NCBI GenBank assembly: GCA_963792875.1
Contig: CAWBXV010000006.1
Location: forward strand, 434,001 to 498,000
Origin: JAHEGP01 sp963792875
Lineage (GTDB): Bacteria > Pseudomonadota > Gammaproteobacteria > Pseudomonadales > JAHEGP01
Direction: 5' to 3'
DNA length: 64,000 nucleotides
A program made the position numbers and the translations under genes. The stretch's first letter is position 1. The number at the start of each line of letters is the position of its first letter. The notes under the pieces are model-generated. The model was not told the origin of the DNA. It was given only the letters and a program-made list of their open reading frames with translations, and searched no databases. Of the stretch, positions 57,671-64,000 are shown one piece after another.

Positions 57671-59344
57671 TCAGGCGGCCGCGGTGCAGTCTCCCGGCAG
57701 GCTGCGGTTGAGCGCGCTCAGGGCCGCCAGCATGGACGCCTCGACCACGTCGCTCGAGCAGCCGACGCCGCATACGCGGCGGCGGTCGACCGACAGCTCG
57801 ACGTAGGCGATGGCACTGGCCGCCGTCGTCCGCGCCAGCGCGTGCTCGGCGAAGTTCACGATCACGATGGCGCTGCCGCAGGCTTGCTCCAGCGCGCGGA
57901 CAAAGCTGTCCAGGGTCCCGTTGCCCTCGGCGGTCAGAGACAGCGCGCGGCTGCCCTGCCGGAGGTCCACCGCGATCTCGTGGCGCTGTCCATGCCGCGT
58001 CGACCGGTAGCCCTGCAGCTGCCACGGACCCGCGCTGTCGAGATAGCGCCGATCGAAAATCTGCCGGAGCGTGGCGGCGGTCACCTCTCCCGGTGACGTC
58101 TCCGCGTGGCGCTGCACCTGCGCGCTGAAGTCGATCTGCAGCCAGCGCGGCAGGCTCAGGCCGTGTTCCCGCTCCATGATGTGAGCGATGCCGCCCTTAC
58201 CCGACTGGCTGTTGATCCGCACCCATTCCTGGTAGGAGCGGCCAAGGTCGCGGGGATCGATGGGCAGATAGGCGACCTGCCACGGCTCATCGTCCCGCTG
58301 CCGCGCCAGGCTCTTGCTGATGGCGTCCTGATGGCTGCCGGAAAAGGCGGTGAAGACCAGCTCGCCCGCATAGGGATGGCGTGGGTGCACGGGCAGTCCG
58401 GTGCAGCGGGTAACGGTGCCGATGATCTCGTCCATGCGGGACAGGTCCAGCCGCGGGTCGACGCCCTGGGAGTAAAGGTTCATCGCCATGGTCACGATGT
58501 CCATGTTGCCGGTGCGCTCGCCATTGCCCAGCAGCGTGCCCTCGACCCGGTCGGCCCCGGCCATGACGCCCAGTTCGGCAGCGGCGACCGCGCAGCCCCG
58601 GTCGTTGTGGGTGTGCAGGCTGATAATCAGACGCTCGCGCCGGGAGATGTGGCTGCAGAACCATTCCACCTGGTCGGCGTAGACGTTGGGGGTGCTCATC
58701 TCCACCGTCGCCGGCAGATTGATGATGGCCGGCTGCGCGCGGGTGGGCTGCCACACGTCAATGACTGCGTCGCAGATCTCGACGGCGAAATCCAGCTCGG
58801 TCCCGCTGAAACTCTCCGGCGAATACTGGAACACCCAGTCGGTGCCGGGTTGCGCGCGGGCAGCGGCGGTCATCGCGCTGGCGCCCTGCGTGGCCATCTC
58901 GACGATGGCGGCGCGGTCCAGACCGAACACGCGCTCCCGCTGCAGAGCCGAGGTCGAGTTGTACAGGTGCACGATGGCGCGGCGGGCACCCCGCAGCGAC
59001 TCGAAAGTGCGGGCGATGAGGTCGTCGCGGGCCTGGGTCAGCACCCCGATGGTGACGTCGGCCGGAATGCTGTCGTGCTCGATGATGCGCCGCACGAAGT
59101 CGAAATCGTGCTGGGAGGCGGCGGGGAAGCCGACCTCGATCTCCTTGAAACCCACGCCCACGAGCAGCTCGAACAGGGCCATTTTCTGCGCGACGTTCAT
59201 CGGTTCGAGCAATGACTGGTTGCCGTCCCGGAGGTCGACGCTGCACCAGCGCGGCGCGCTCCCGATGGTGCGGTCGGGCCAGCGCCGGTGCGGCATCGGC
59301 ACGGCGGCGAACGGGCGATACTTGCGGTGATCGAAACGTTTCAT
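57671..59344 (-). CDS. leuA: 2-Isopropylmalate synthase LeuA (long, type 2 form)
   Basis: First committed step of leucine synthesis: acetyl-CoA plus 2-oxoisovalerate to 2-isopropylmalate. The 557-residue length fits the LeuA type 2 form. The TIM barrel carries the catalytic start SVDLRDGNQ (Arg39, Asp40), GFKEIEVGFPAAS, the metal-site SLHTHNDRG (about 250) and NGERTGN. The C-terminal regulatory domain (about 440-557) ends with VCGVGCSSDVVEASMLAAL, the leucine-feedback region. Divergent from an Lrp/AsnC regulator. Confidence 0.94.
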   Translation of the reverse strand: MKRFDHRKYRPFAAVPMPHRRWPDRTIGSAPRWCSVDLRDGNQSLLEPMNVAQKMALFELLVGVGFKEIEVGFPAASQHDFDFVRRIIEHDSIPADVTIGVLTQARDDLIARTFESLRGARRAIVHLYNSTSALQRERVFGLDRAAIVEMATQGASAMTAAARAQPGTDWVFQYSPESFSGTELDFAVEICDAVIDVWQPTRAQPAIINLPATVEMSTPNVYADQVEWFCSHISRRERLIISLHTHNDRGCAVAAAELGVMAGADRVEGTLLGNGERTGNMDIVTMAMNLYSQGVDPRLDLSRMDEIIGTVTRCTGLPVHPRHPYAGELVFTAFSGSHQDAISKSLARQRDDEPWQVAYLPIDPRDLGRSYQEWVRINSQSGKGGIAHIMEREHGLSLPRWLQIDFSAQVQRHAETSPGEVTAATLRQIFDRRYLDSAGPWQLQGYRSTRHGQRHEIAVDLRQGSRALSLTAEGNGTLDSFVRALEQACGSAIVIVNFAEHALARTTAASAIAYVELSVDRRRVCGVGCSSDVVEASMLAALSALNRSLPGDCTAAA

Positions 59345-59555
59345 GGGCGTGGTCTCACGGTGCAGGTGGATGTCTGCCGAGCGACGCGGGCTATCCCGGC
59401 TGCTGGCCGGAAAGCCCGCGCTGCCCCGTCGGGGCTCTCGTGAAGCGCGGCGGGGGCGGCTTGCCCTGGCGGGGCGGCCGGAGGTTCGGCTCCGGCTCGG
59501 GGATCATTATAGAGAAGCGCGCTGAGTGAAAGATCGCGAACTGACACCCTGTGCG

Positions 59556-59588
59556 GACTTAAAATAGTTTATATCGCTAAAATAAGTC
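59556..59588. promoter_or_regulatory. Palindromic operator candidate between leuA and the Lrp/AsnC gene
   Basis: GACTTAAAATAG and CTAAAATAAGTC face each other across 9 AT-rich bases, with outer arms GACTTA/TAAGTC and inner TAG/CTA matching. An AT-rich imperfect palindrome in a divergent promoter region is typical for Lrp-family sites. A TATAAT (59600-59605) for the regulator lies just downstream. Confidence 0.5.
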
Positions 59589-59611
59589 AATTTATTGGTT
59601 ATAATGACCAG

Positions 59612-60109
59612 GTGAAGCGATTTGAGGCGCTGGAGGCCGATGTGGAGCTGGATCGAACCGATCGTCGCATACTGGAGGTCATGCAGCGGCAGGGCCGCAT
59701 CACCAATCTGGAGCTGGCGGATACCGTGGGCTTGTCGCCGACGCCGTGCGCGCGCCGGGTCAAGCGGCTCGAGGACGAGGGCGTGATCGCGCGCCATGTC
59801 ACGCTGCTCGATCAGTCCCGGCTGGGGTTGAAGCTCACCGCGATCATCGGCATCACCATGGACCGGCACACCCCGGAGCGCTTCAGCCACTTCGAGGCGA
59901 GGGTCCGCGAGTTTCCCGAGGTGATGGAGTGCAGCATCGTCACCGGCCAGGCGGCGGATTACCTGCTGAAGGTGGTGCTGCCGGATATGGAATACTACGA
60001 GGAGTTCCTGCTCGGCCGCCTGACCCGCATCGAGGGCGTGAGCGGTGTGCACTCGAGCTTCGTGCTGCGCAAGGTCATCGCCAAGACCGAGCTGCCGCTG
60101 GGGCCGTGA
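59612..60109 (+). CDS. Lrp/AsnC-family transcriptional regulator
   Basis: A 165-residue regulator. The N-terminal HTH reads LDRTDRRILEVMQRQGRITNLELADTVGLSPTPCARRVKRLE (about 13-55). The RAM effector domain follows, with GLKLTAIIGITMDRHTPE and VMECSIVTGQAADYLLKVV. GTG at 59612 (VKRFEALEADVELDRTD) is the likely start, since no ATG precedes the HTH. It probably senses an amino acid and controls itself and perhaps leuA through the shared intergenic palindrome. Confidence 0.9.
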   Translation: MKRFEALEADVELDRTDRRILEVMQRQGRITNLELADTVGLSPTPCARRVKRLEDEGVIARHVTLLDQSRLGLKLTAIIGITMDRHTPERFSHFEARVREFPEVMECSIVTGQAADYLLKVVLPDMEYYEEFLLGRLTRIEGVSGVHSSFVLRKVIAKTELPLGP

Positions 60110-60145
60110 CGGCCGGCAAACCGCCGTGTCCGGCCGCGGCGGGTG

Positions 60146-61303
60146 CTAGATGTAGCGGGCCCACAGCGCGTCGGGGTGGCTCTTTTTGTAGCTGCGGTAC
60201 CACCGGCATAGGGGATACAGGCAGGCCAGCATGACGGCATCGATCACATAGCAGAGCGTGATATCGCCAAATCCCCGCAGCCCCAGGTAGGTGGCGGTGC
60301 CCTCCAGAAACAGGCGATGCACCAGATAGAAGAACATGGCAGTCTGGCCGAACACCAGCAGCACGCCGTTCTGGCGCACGCCGAAGCGCCGCTCGAGAAC
60401 GAAAAAGAACGCCATGAACCAGAACATCAGCCCCAGCTCGAGCGCGAAATAGCTGAGCGAAGGCGGGTATTTGCTGACGTGCAGCCACTGTACCCAGGGC
60501 GTTTCGGAGTGGTAGAGCCACAGCCACATGTTGCCGTAACCATTCAGGTAGCGCACCACCAGAAATACGGCGATGCCGATGGTGCCGCAGCCCAGCATCA
60601 CCGTGAGCGGGCTGGTCCTGGCCTTGCCCTCCCCGTAGGTCAGCGTATAGCGGCCGAAAGCCCAGCCCAGCATCATGACGCTCAGCCAGGGCAGCAGCGG
60701 GTACTTGATGGCCAGGTCGGGTGATGAGTAGGTCGATATCAGCAGGGCGGCCAGTCGCGGGTGTGCGGCTTCTTCCGGAGGCCACACCAGCGACGTGACC
60801 CATTCACCCCCCAGCAGCCAGGCGCCGGCCAGGCCGAGCAGCCACAGCGTGGACAAGCGCCGCAGCAGCACCATGCACATGAAGGAGACGCCGATGGCAT
60901 ACAACACCTGGATGGTCCAGCGCCCGGAGAACAGGGAGATGATGGTAGGGTCCAGCAGGGCGATGAAGGCGCCGCGGTAAAAAATATCCTTGTCGATCTC
61001 CAGCGACGGCACGCCCCTTGCCACTTTGCGTTCGACGCTGAGCGCCAGCGCGGTGCCGGCCAGAAATACGAAAGTGGGGGCGCAGATATGGCTCAGCCAG
61101 CGCGTGAAAAAGGCGAAGGCGGTCAGCGGCGTCGCGGGGTTGTAGAGGGCCGCGGAGTCGGCGGACATGTGGTTGCCGTCGTAGGCCATGGACACGTGAT
61201 CGATGACCATCATGATCATGACGAAGCCACGCATCCAGTCGATGGCGGCGATGCGCCGCGATTTTGCCAGCGCTGGGTGGCCGATCGTGGTTGCTGGATT
61301 CAT
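60146..61303 (-). CDS. DUF1624 / heparan-alpha-glucosaminide N-acetyltransferase-like membrane protein
   Basis: A 385-residue membrane protein with about ten hydrophobic segments. The N-terminal block RIAAIDWMRGFVMIMMVIDH (His36 as likely active residue) and THEPFVFLAG-like APTFVFLAGTALAL are typical of the acyltransferase family related to HGSNAT and YeiB. A further block is LVFGQTAMFFYLVHRLF. Probably transfers acyl groups to an extracytoplasmic acceptor; the substrate is unknown. The downstream regulator gene is convergent, 36 bases away. Confidence 0.83.
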   Translation of the reverse strand: MNPATTIGHPALAKSRRIAAIDWMRGFVMIMMVIDHVSMAYDGNHMSADSAALYNPATPLTAFAFFTRWLSHICAPTFVFLAGTALALSVERKVARGVPSLEIDKDIFYRGAFIALLDPTIISLFSGRWTIQVLYAIGVSFMCMVLLRRLSTLWLLGLAGAWLLGGEWVTSLVWPPEEAAHPRLAALLISTYSSPDLAIKYPLLPWLSVMMLGWAFGRYTLTYGEGKARTSPLTVMLGCGTIGIAVFLVVRYLNGYGNMWLWLYHSETPWVQWLHVSKYPPSLSYFALELGLMFWFMAFFFVLERRFGVRQNGVLLVFGQTAMFFYLVHRLFLEGTATYLGLRGFGDITLCYVIDAVMLACLYPLCRWYRSYKKSHPDALWARYI

Positions 61304-61350
61304 GGCGCTCTCCGGTGGGGCGGTGTCAGCGCGGACAGGTGCCCGCGGCG

Positions 61351-62070
61351 CTACTCCACGCGATAGTCGACCGATACGCTGGCGCTCACCGACACGTCTC
61401 CGGCCTGGATGGGGGGAGCGCCCGCGTCCTGCGCCGCAGACCTGAAGTTTATCTCCTGCATTTGTACCGGACTGGCTACCGCATTGTCCAGTGTGATGCG
61501 CGCGATGCCGAGGATTTTGACGTTGGCGGCCCGCGCCAGCGCCTGCGCGTCCGCGGCGGCATTGGCGGTGGCCTGGGCGATGGCCGTGCCGCGATGTTGC
61601 CGCGGGTCGGACAGGCCGAACAGGATGCCGTTGACCTGGTTGGCGCCGGCCTCGGTTGCCGTGCCGATGATGTCGCCGGCCAGCGCGATCTTGATCGTCT
61701 GCACCAGCAGGCTGTTGCTGACGCGGTAGCCGACAATGTGCGCCTGCCACTCGGGGCCAGGTTCCGCCGGGCGCTGCGACCATAGCGGGTGAATGCGGAA
61801 CTGTCGCGTCTGGAGCTCCTGCTCGCCAAGGCCCAGTTCCCGCAGCTGGCCGATGACTCTGCGCATCGCGGCGTTGTTGGCGCTCAGCGCCTCCCGTGCC
61901 GTCTCGGCGCGGGTGGTGACGCCGAGGTCGATGCTGACCTGGTCGGGGCTGACGGCGAGGACCGCTTCGCCCCGCACCGACAGCAGCGGCGGGGTCTCAG
62001 CGGCCGCCGCTCCGGCGAGCGCGAGGGAGAGGGCGAAAAGGCGGGAAAGCCCGCGTGCACGTGTTGTCAA
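61351..62070 (-). CDS. SIMPL (DUF541) domain exported protein
   Basis: A 239-residue protein with signal peptide (LFALSLALAGAAAAETP). The SIMPL domain includes SVRGEAVLAVSPDQVSIDLG, TRAETAREALSANNAAM, VGYRVSNSLLVQTIKI and AVASPVQMQEINF. Bacterial members such as BP26 and YggE are periplasmic or outer-membrane associated and linked to oxidative stress tolerance. Role here unknown. It starts upstream of the DUF1624 gene on the same strand. Confidence 0.87.
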   Translation of the reverse strand: MTTRARGLSRLFALSLALAGAAAAETPPLLSVRGEAVLAVSPDQVSIDLGVTTRAETAREALSANNAAMRRVIGQLRELGLGEQELQTRQFRIHPLWSQRPAEPGPEWQAHIVGYRVSNSLLVQTIKIALAGDIIGTATEAGANQVNGILFGLSDPRQHRGTAIAQATANAAADAQALARAANVKILGIARITLDNAVASPVQMQEINFRSAAQDAGAPPIQAGDVSVSASVSVDYRVE

Positions 62071-62393
62071 TGTCGGTGACCTCGGTGCTGCGAAGGGTGG
62101 TGGCGGCGCCGCATCGTCGGGGCGTCACTGGCGGCTTGCCGCCGCGGGGCAGCCAGGGTGCTCCGCGCTATGACGAGGCGCCGCCGTGACGTTTTTGGCG
62201 GCGCTTGCCGGGACGTTATAGCTGAATCGGGGAGCGATTGCCAGGGTCTTGCGCCGCATCCGCAGGGCGGGGCCGGCCGCTGGCCTTGGGCTGGGATGGT
62301 GTGGCAAGCTCCGGCCGCGACCGCAACGGCCACAGCGCCGCCGCCGGATGCTGGCGCCTGTGCGCCGGGGCTGCGGGGCGGCCACTCAGACAG
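62071..62393. other. Non-coding region between the SIMPL and chalcone-isomerase-like genes
   Basis: About 320 bases without a credible gene. The 3' portion leads into the chalcone-isomerase-like promoter. Several GC-rich short inverted repeats are present, none with a T-run. Confidence 0.45.
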
Positions 62394-62422
62394 TTGTACT
62401 AAAAAAGTGCAGGCCCTACAAT
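62394..62422 (+). promoter_or_regulatory. Candidate sigma-70 promoter of the chalcone-isomerase-like gene
   Basis: TTGTAC (62394-62399) and TACAAT (62417-62422) are separated by exactly 17 bases. The ATG lies about 45 bases downstream behind AAAAGG. Confidence 0.5.
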
Positions 62423-62466
62423 GGCGGGGCAGTTGCCCGATTAAAAACTATTAAAAGGTGGTCACT

Positions 62467-63033
62467 ATGCAGATCGTAACCCGCTCTTTCCTGTTCTCTA
62501 CACTGTTCTCCATGCTGTTCGCGCTGTGTGCAGTCCCCGCTCAGGCGGCGCTGCCCAAGTCCCTGGATTTTGACGGCAACACGCTGATGCTCAATGGCAA
62601 GGGCATGCGCAAGGTCGCCATGCTGAGCATGTACGAAGGCGGCCTGTACCTTACGGCCAACAGCTCCGACGGCAACGCTATCGCCGCCGCCGACCAGCCC
62701 ATGTCGATTCGTCTGGATATCGTCTCGGGCATGATCACCAGCGAAAAAATGGAGGACGCCCTGACGGAGGGCCTGGAAAACTCCACCGGCGGCAACATCG
62801 CGCCGATTCAGGCACACGTCGACGCGTTCATGGCGGTGTTCCAGGAGAAAATAGAAAAGGGTGATGTGTTCGATATCGCCTATCTCCCCGGCAAGGGCAT
62901 GGATATCTACAAGAACGGCACCTTCAAGGCCACTATCGACGGTGGTATGGAGTTCAAGAAGGCGATCTTCGGTATCTGGCTGGGTGACAAGCCCGCCGAC
63001 AAGAACCTGAAGAAGGGCATGCTCGGCAAATGA
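62467..63033 (+). CDS. Exported chalcone-isomerase-like protein
   Basis: A 188-residue protein with signal peptide (FLFSTLFSMLFALCAVPAQA). The chalcone isomerase-like fold is suggested by LMLNGKGMRKVAMLSMYEGGLYL, MSIRLDIVSGMITSEKM and FKKAIFGIWLGDKPADKNLKKGMLG. Bacterial members probably bind fatty acids or act as folding-type scaffolds; enzymatic activity is not shown. The ATG at 62467 has AAAAGG at good distance; GTG at 62458 is less likely. The stop overlaps the next ATG (ATGA). Confidence 0.83.
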   Translation: MQIVTRSFLFSTLFSMLFALCAVPAQAALPKSLDFDGNTLMLNGKGMRKVAMLSMYEGGLYLTANSSDGNAIAAADQPMSIRLDIVSGMITSEKMEDALTEGLENSTGGNIAPIQAHVDAFMAVFQEKIEKGDVFDIAYLPGKGMDIYKNGTFKATIDGGMEFKKAIFGIWLGDKPADKNLKKGMLGK

Positions 63034-64000
63034 GTCAGGCCGACGGTTTATCAGCGCAACTTGGCGTATGCCTGGTAACGGGTGCTGCCGGCTTTGTCGG
63101 CAGCAATCTCGTTCGGACTTTGCTGGACCGGGGGGTTGAGGTCAGGGCGCTGGTGCACCGGACCCCCCTGGCGTTTGAGCACCCGGGTCTGAGTACCGTC
63201 AAGGGCGGGCTCGAAGACCCCGCCTCCCTGAGCGCGGCGTGCCGGGGCGTGGATACGGTATTTCACACTGCGGCCGCCATCGCGCTGCTTGGCGGCAAGC
63301 ACGTCACCAGCGCCTATCGCGATGCGGCGTGGCGCGTCAACGTCACGGGCACCGAGCGCCTCATCGAGGCCTGTCGCGCCAATGCAGTGCAGCGGCTGGT
63401 TTACACCAGTTCGGTGGATGTCTGCTTCGACGGCTCGCCCTGTGCGGACATGGATCAACGCACGCCGTATGCCGCCAGACCGGCCAGCGTGTACCAGGAG
63501 ACCAAGATCGCTGCGGAGCGGCAGGTGCTGGCCGCGAATGGCCGGGATGGCCTGTACACTTGTGCGCTTCGTGCCGACGGCATCTACGGGCCGGAACCGA
63601 ATATCATACTGGATACCGTGGTCGAGCAGGTGGCGCTGGGTCGCTTCAAGGCCGGCATCGGCAGCGCCGACACCCTGCAGGACAATACCTTCGTGGGCAA
63701 TCTGGTGCACGGTGAGATCCTCGCGGCGCAGCACCTGGGGCCCGATGGCGCCGCCAGCGGCAAGGCCTACTTTATTACCGATTACGCCCCGCAGAACACC
63801 TTTGAGTTTCTGCGCCCGATCATCGAGGGGCTGGGGGAGAAGGTGCCCACGCTGCGCATCCCGCGGGCGCTGGTGAGGCCCGTGCTGGAGCTGTGGCAGA
63901 CGCTGCATTTCCGCATGGGGCTGCCCGCCCCGGCGCTGACGCCGCACGAGCTCGACAAGGTCTCCGTCACGCACTACGCCAGTATCGCCGACGCGGAGCG
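63030..64000 (+). CDS. NAD-dependent epimerase/dehydratase (3-beta-HSD-like extended SDR), 3' end cut by window
   Basis: At least 323 residues of an extended SDR. The NAD motif VTGAAGFVGSNLVR is near residue 16, the FHTAAAIALLGG block near 78, the catalytic Ser in VYTSSVD, and Tyr/Lys in VYQETKIAAE. The tail (TFEFLRPIIEGLGEKVPTLRIP) resembles 3-beta-hydroxysteroid dehydrogenase/isomerase and sterol-4-alpha-carboxylate dehydrogenases. Translationally coupled to the chalcone-isomerase-like gene (ATGA). Runs off the window end. Confidence 0.88.
   Translation, partial: MSQADGLSAQLGVCLVTGAAGFVGSNLVRTLLDRGVEVRALVHRTPLAFEHPGLSTVKGGLEDPASLSAACRGVDTVFHTAAAIALLGGKHVTSAYRDAAWRVNVTGTERLIEACRANAVQRLVYTSSVDVCFDGSPCADMDQRTPYAARPASVYQETKIAAERQVLAANGRDGLYTCALRADGIYGPEPNIILDTVVEQVALGRFKAGIGSADTLQDNTFVGNLVHGEILAAQHLGPDGAASGKAYFITDYAPQNTFEFLRPIIEGLGEKVPTLRIPRALVRPVLELWQTLHFRMGLPAPALTPHELDKVSVTHYASIADAE

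Noticed and set aside
59341..59547. A leader peptide controlling leuA by attenuation
   Set aside because: A short frame upstream of leuA has a few Leu codons (LSLSALLYN), but no run of Leu codons and no terminator/antiterminator pair with a T-run.

Overview
The window is a 64 kb, GC-rich stretch of a gammaproteobacterial chromosome. The housekeeping genes (ppnN, trhO, a DUF2058 protein, mtgA, rdgC, a LeuA of the long form, LpoB/LPP20-type lipoproteins) fit a marine gammaproteobacterium of the Halieaceae/OM60 type. That placement is inference from gene content, not from a marker gene. No rRNA, tRNA or CRISPR array was seen.

Left part (1-13.6 kb): a truncated msrA, ppnN, trhO, an SRPBCC protein, a DUF2058 protein, a coupled DUF2868 membrane protein/DUF3482 GTPase pair, a cysteine synthase fused to a glutaredoxin, a bile-acid/sodium-symporter-type carrier, a CAP-domain exoprotein, an LLM oxidoreductase and an LPP20-like lipoprotein.

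Middle (13.62-30.76 kb): an IS-rich island lying inside what looks like one lipoprotein operon. It holds three copies or remnants of an IS1380-family element, two copies of an IS4-family element, a second Y-R-E-K transposase split by one of the IS1380 copies, and an IS66-like fragment. The non-IS cargo is ion and stress physiology: a KefB-type cation/proton antiporter, two tandem-domain universal stress proteins, a CaCA-type Na+/Ca2+ antiporter, a P-type cation ATPase and the relic of a second P-type ATPase. The joints can be read at base level: the split transposase can be rejoined in frame across a TTAA duplication, and removing the island restores a tight operon in which a stop codon is followed 14 nt later by the next ATG.

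Right of the island (30.8-46.6 kb): the rest of the lipoprotein operon (COG3014, LpoB-like, LPP20, coupled by overlapping stops and starts), a NERD-nuclease/UvrD-like helicase fusion, a convergent DinG-type helicase/FAN1-type nuclease pair (DNA repair), two small exported proteins with mtgA, a DUF389 membrane protein with a lipid-kinase-like N-terminus, an orphan Leu-type binding lipoprotein, and an amidase coupled to a spermidine-synthase-like methyltransferase.

Far right (46.6-64 kb): a SYLF-domain protein, an acyl-CoA synthetase, an FKBP-type isomerase, rdgC, a LuxR-type response regulator with its hybrid kinase, an SDR, a tandem cupin, a peroxiredoxin, leuA divergent from an Lrp/AsnC regulator across a palindromic operator candidate, a DUF1624 membrane protein, a SIMPL protein, and a chalcone-isomerase-like protein coupled to a sugar-epimerase-type dehydratase cut by the window end. 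A rho-independent terminator and a 7-2-7 inverted heptamer between rdgC and the hybrid kinase may mark a regulated small RNA.
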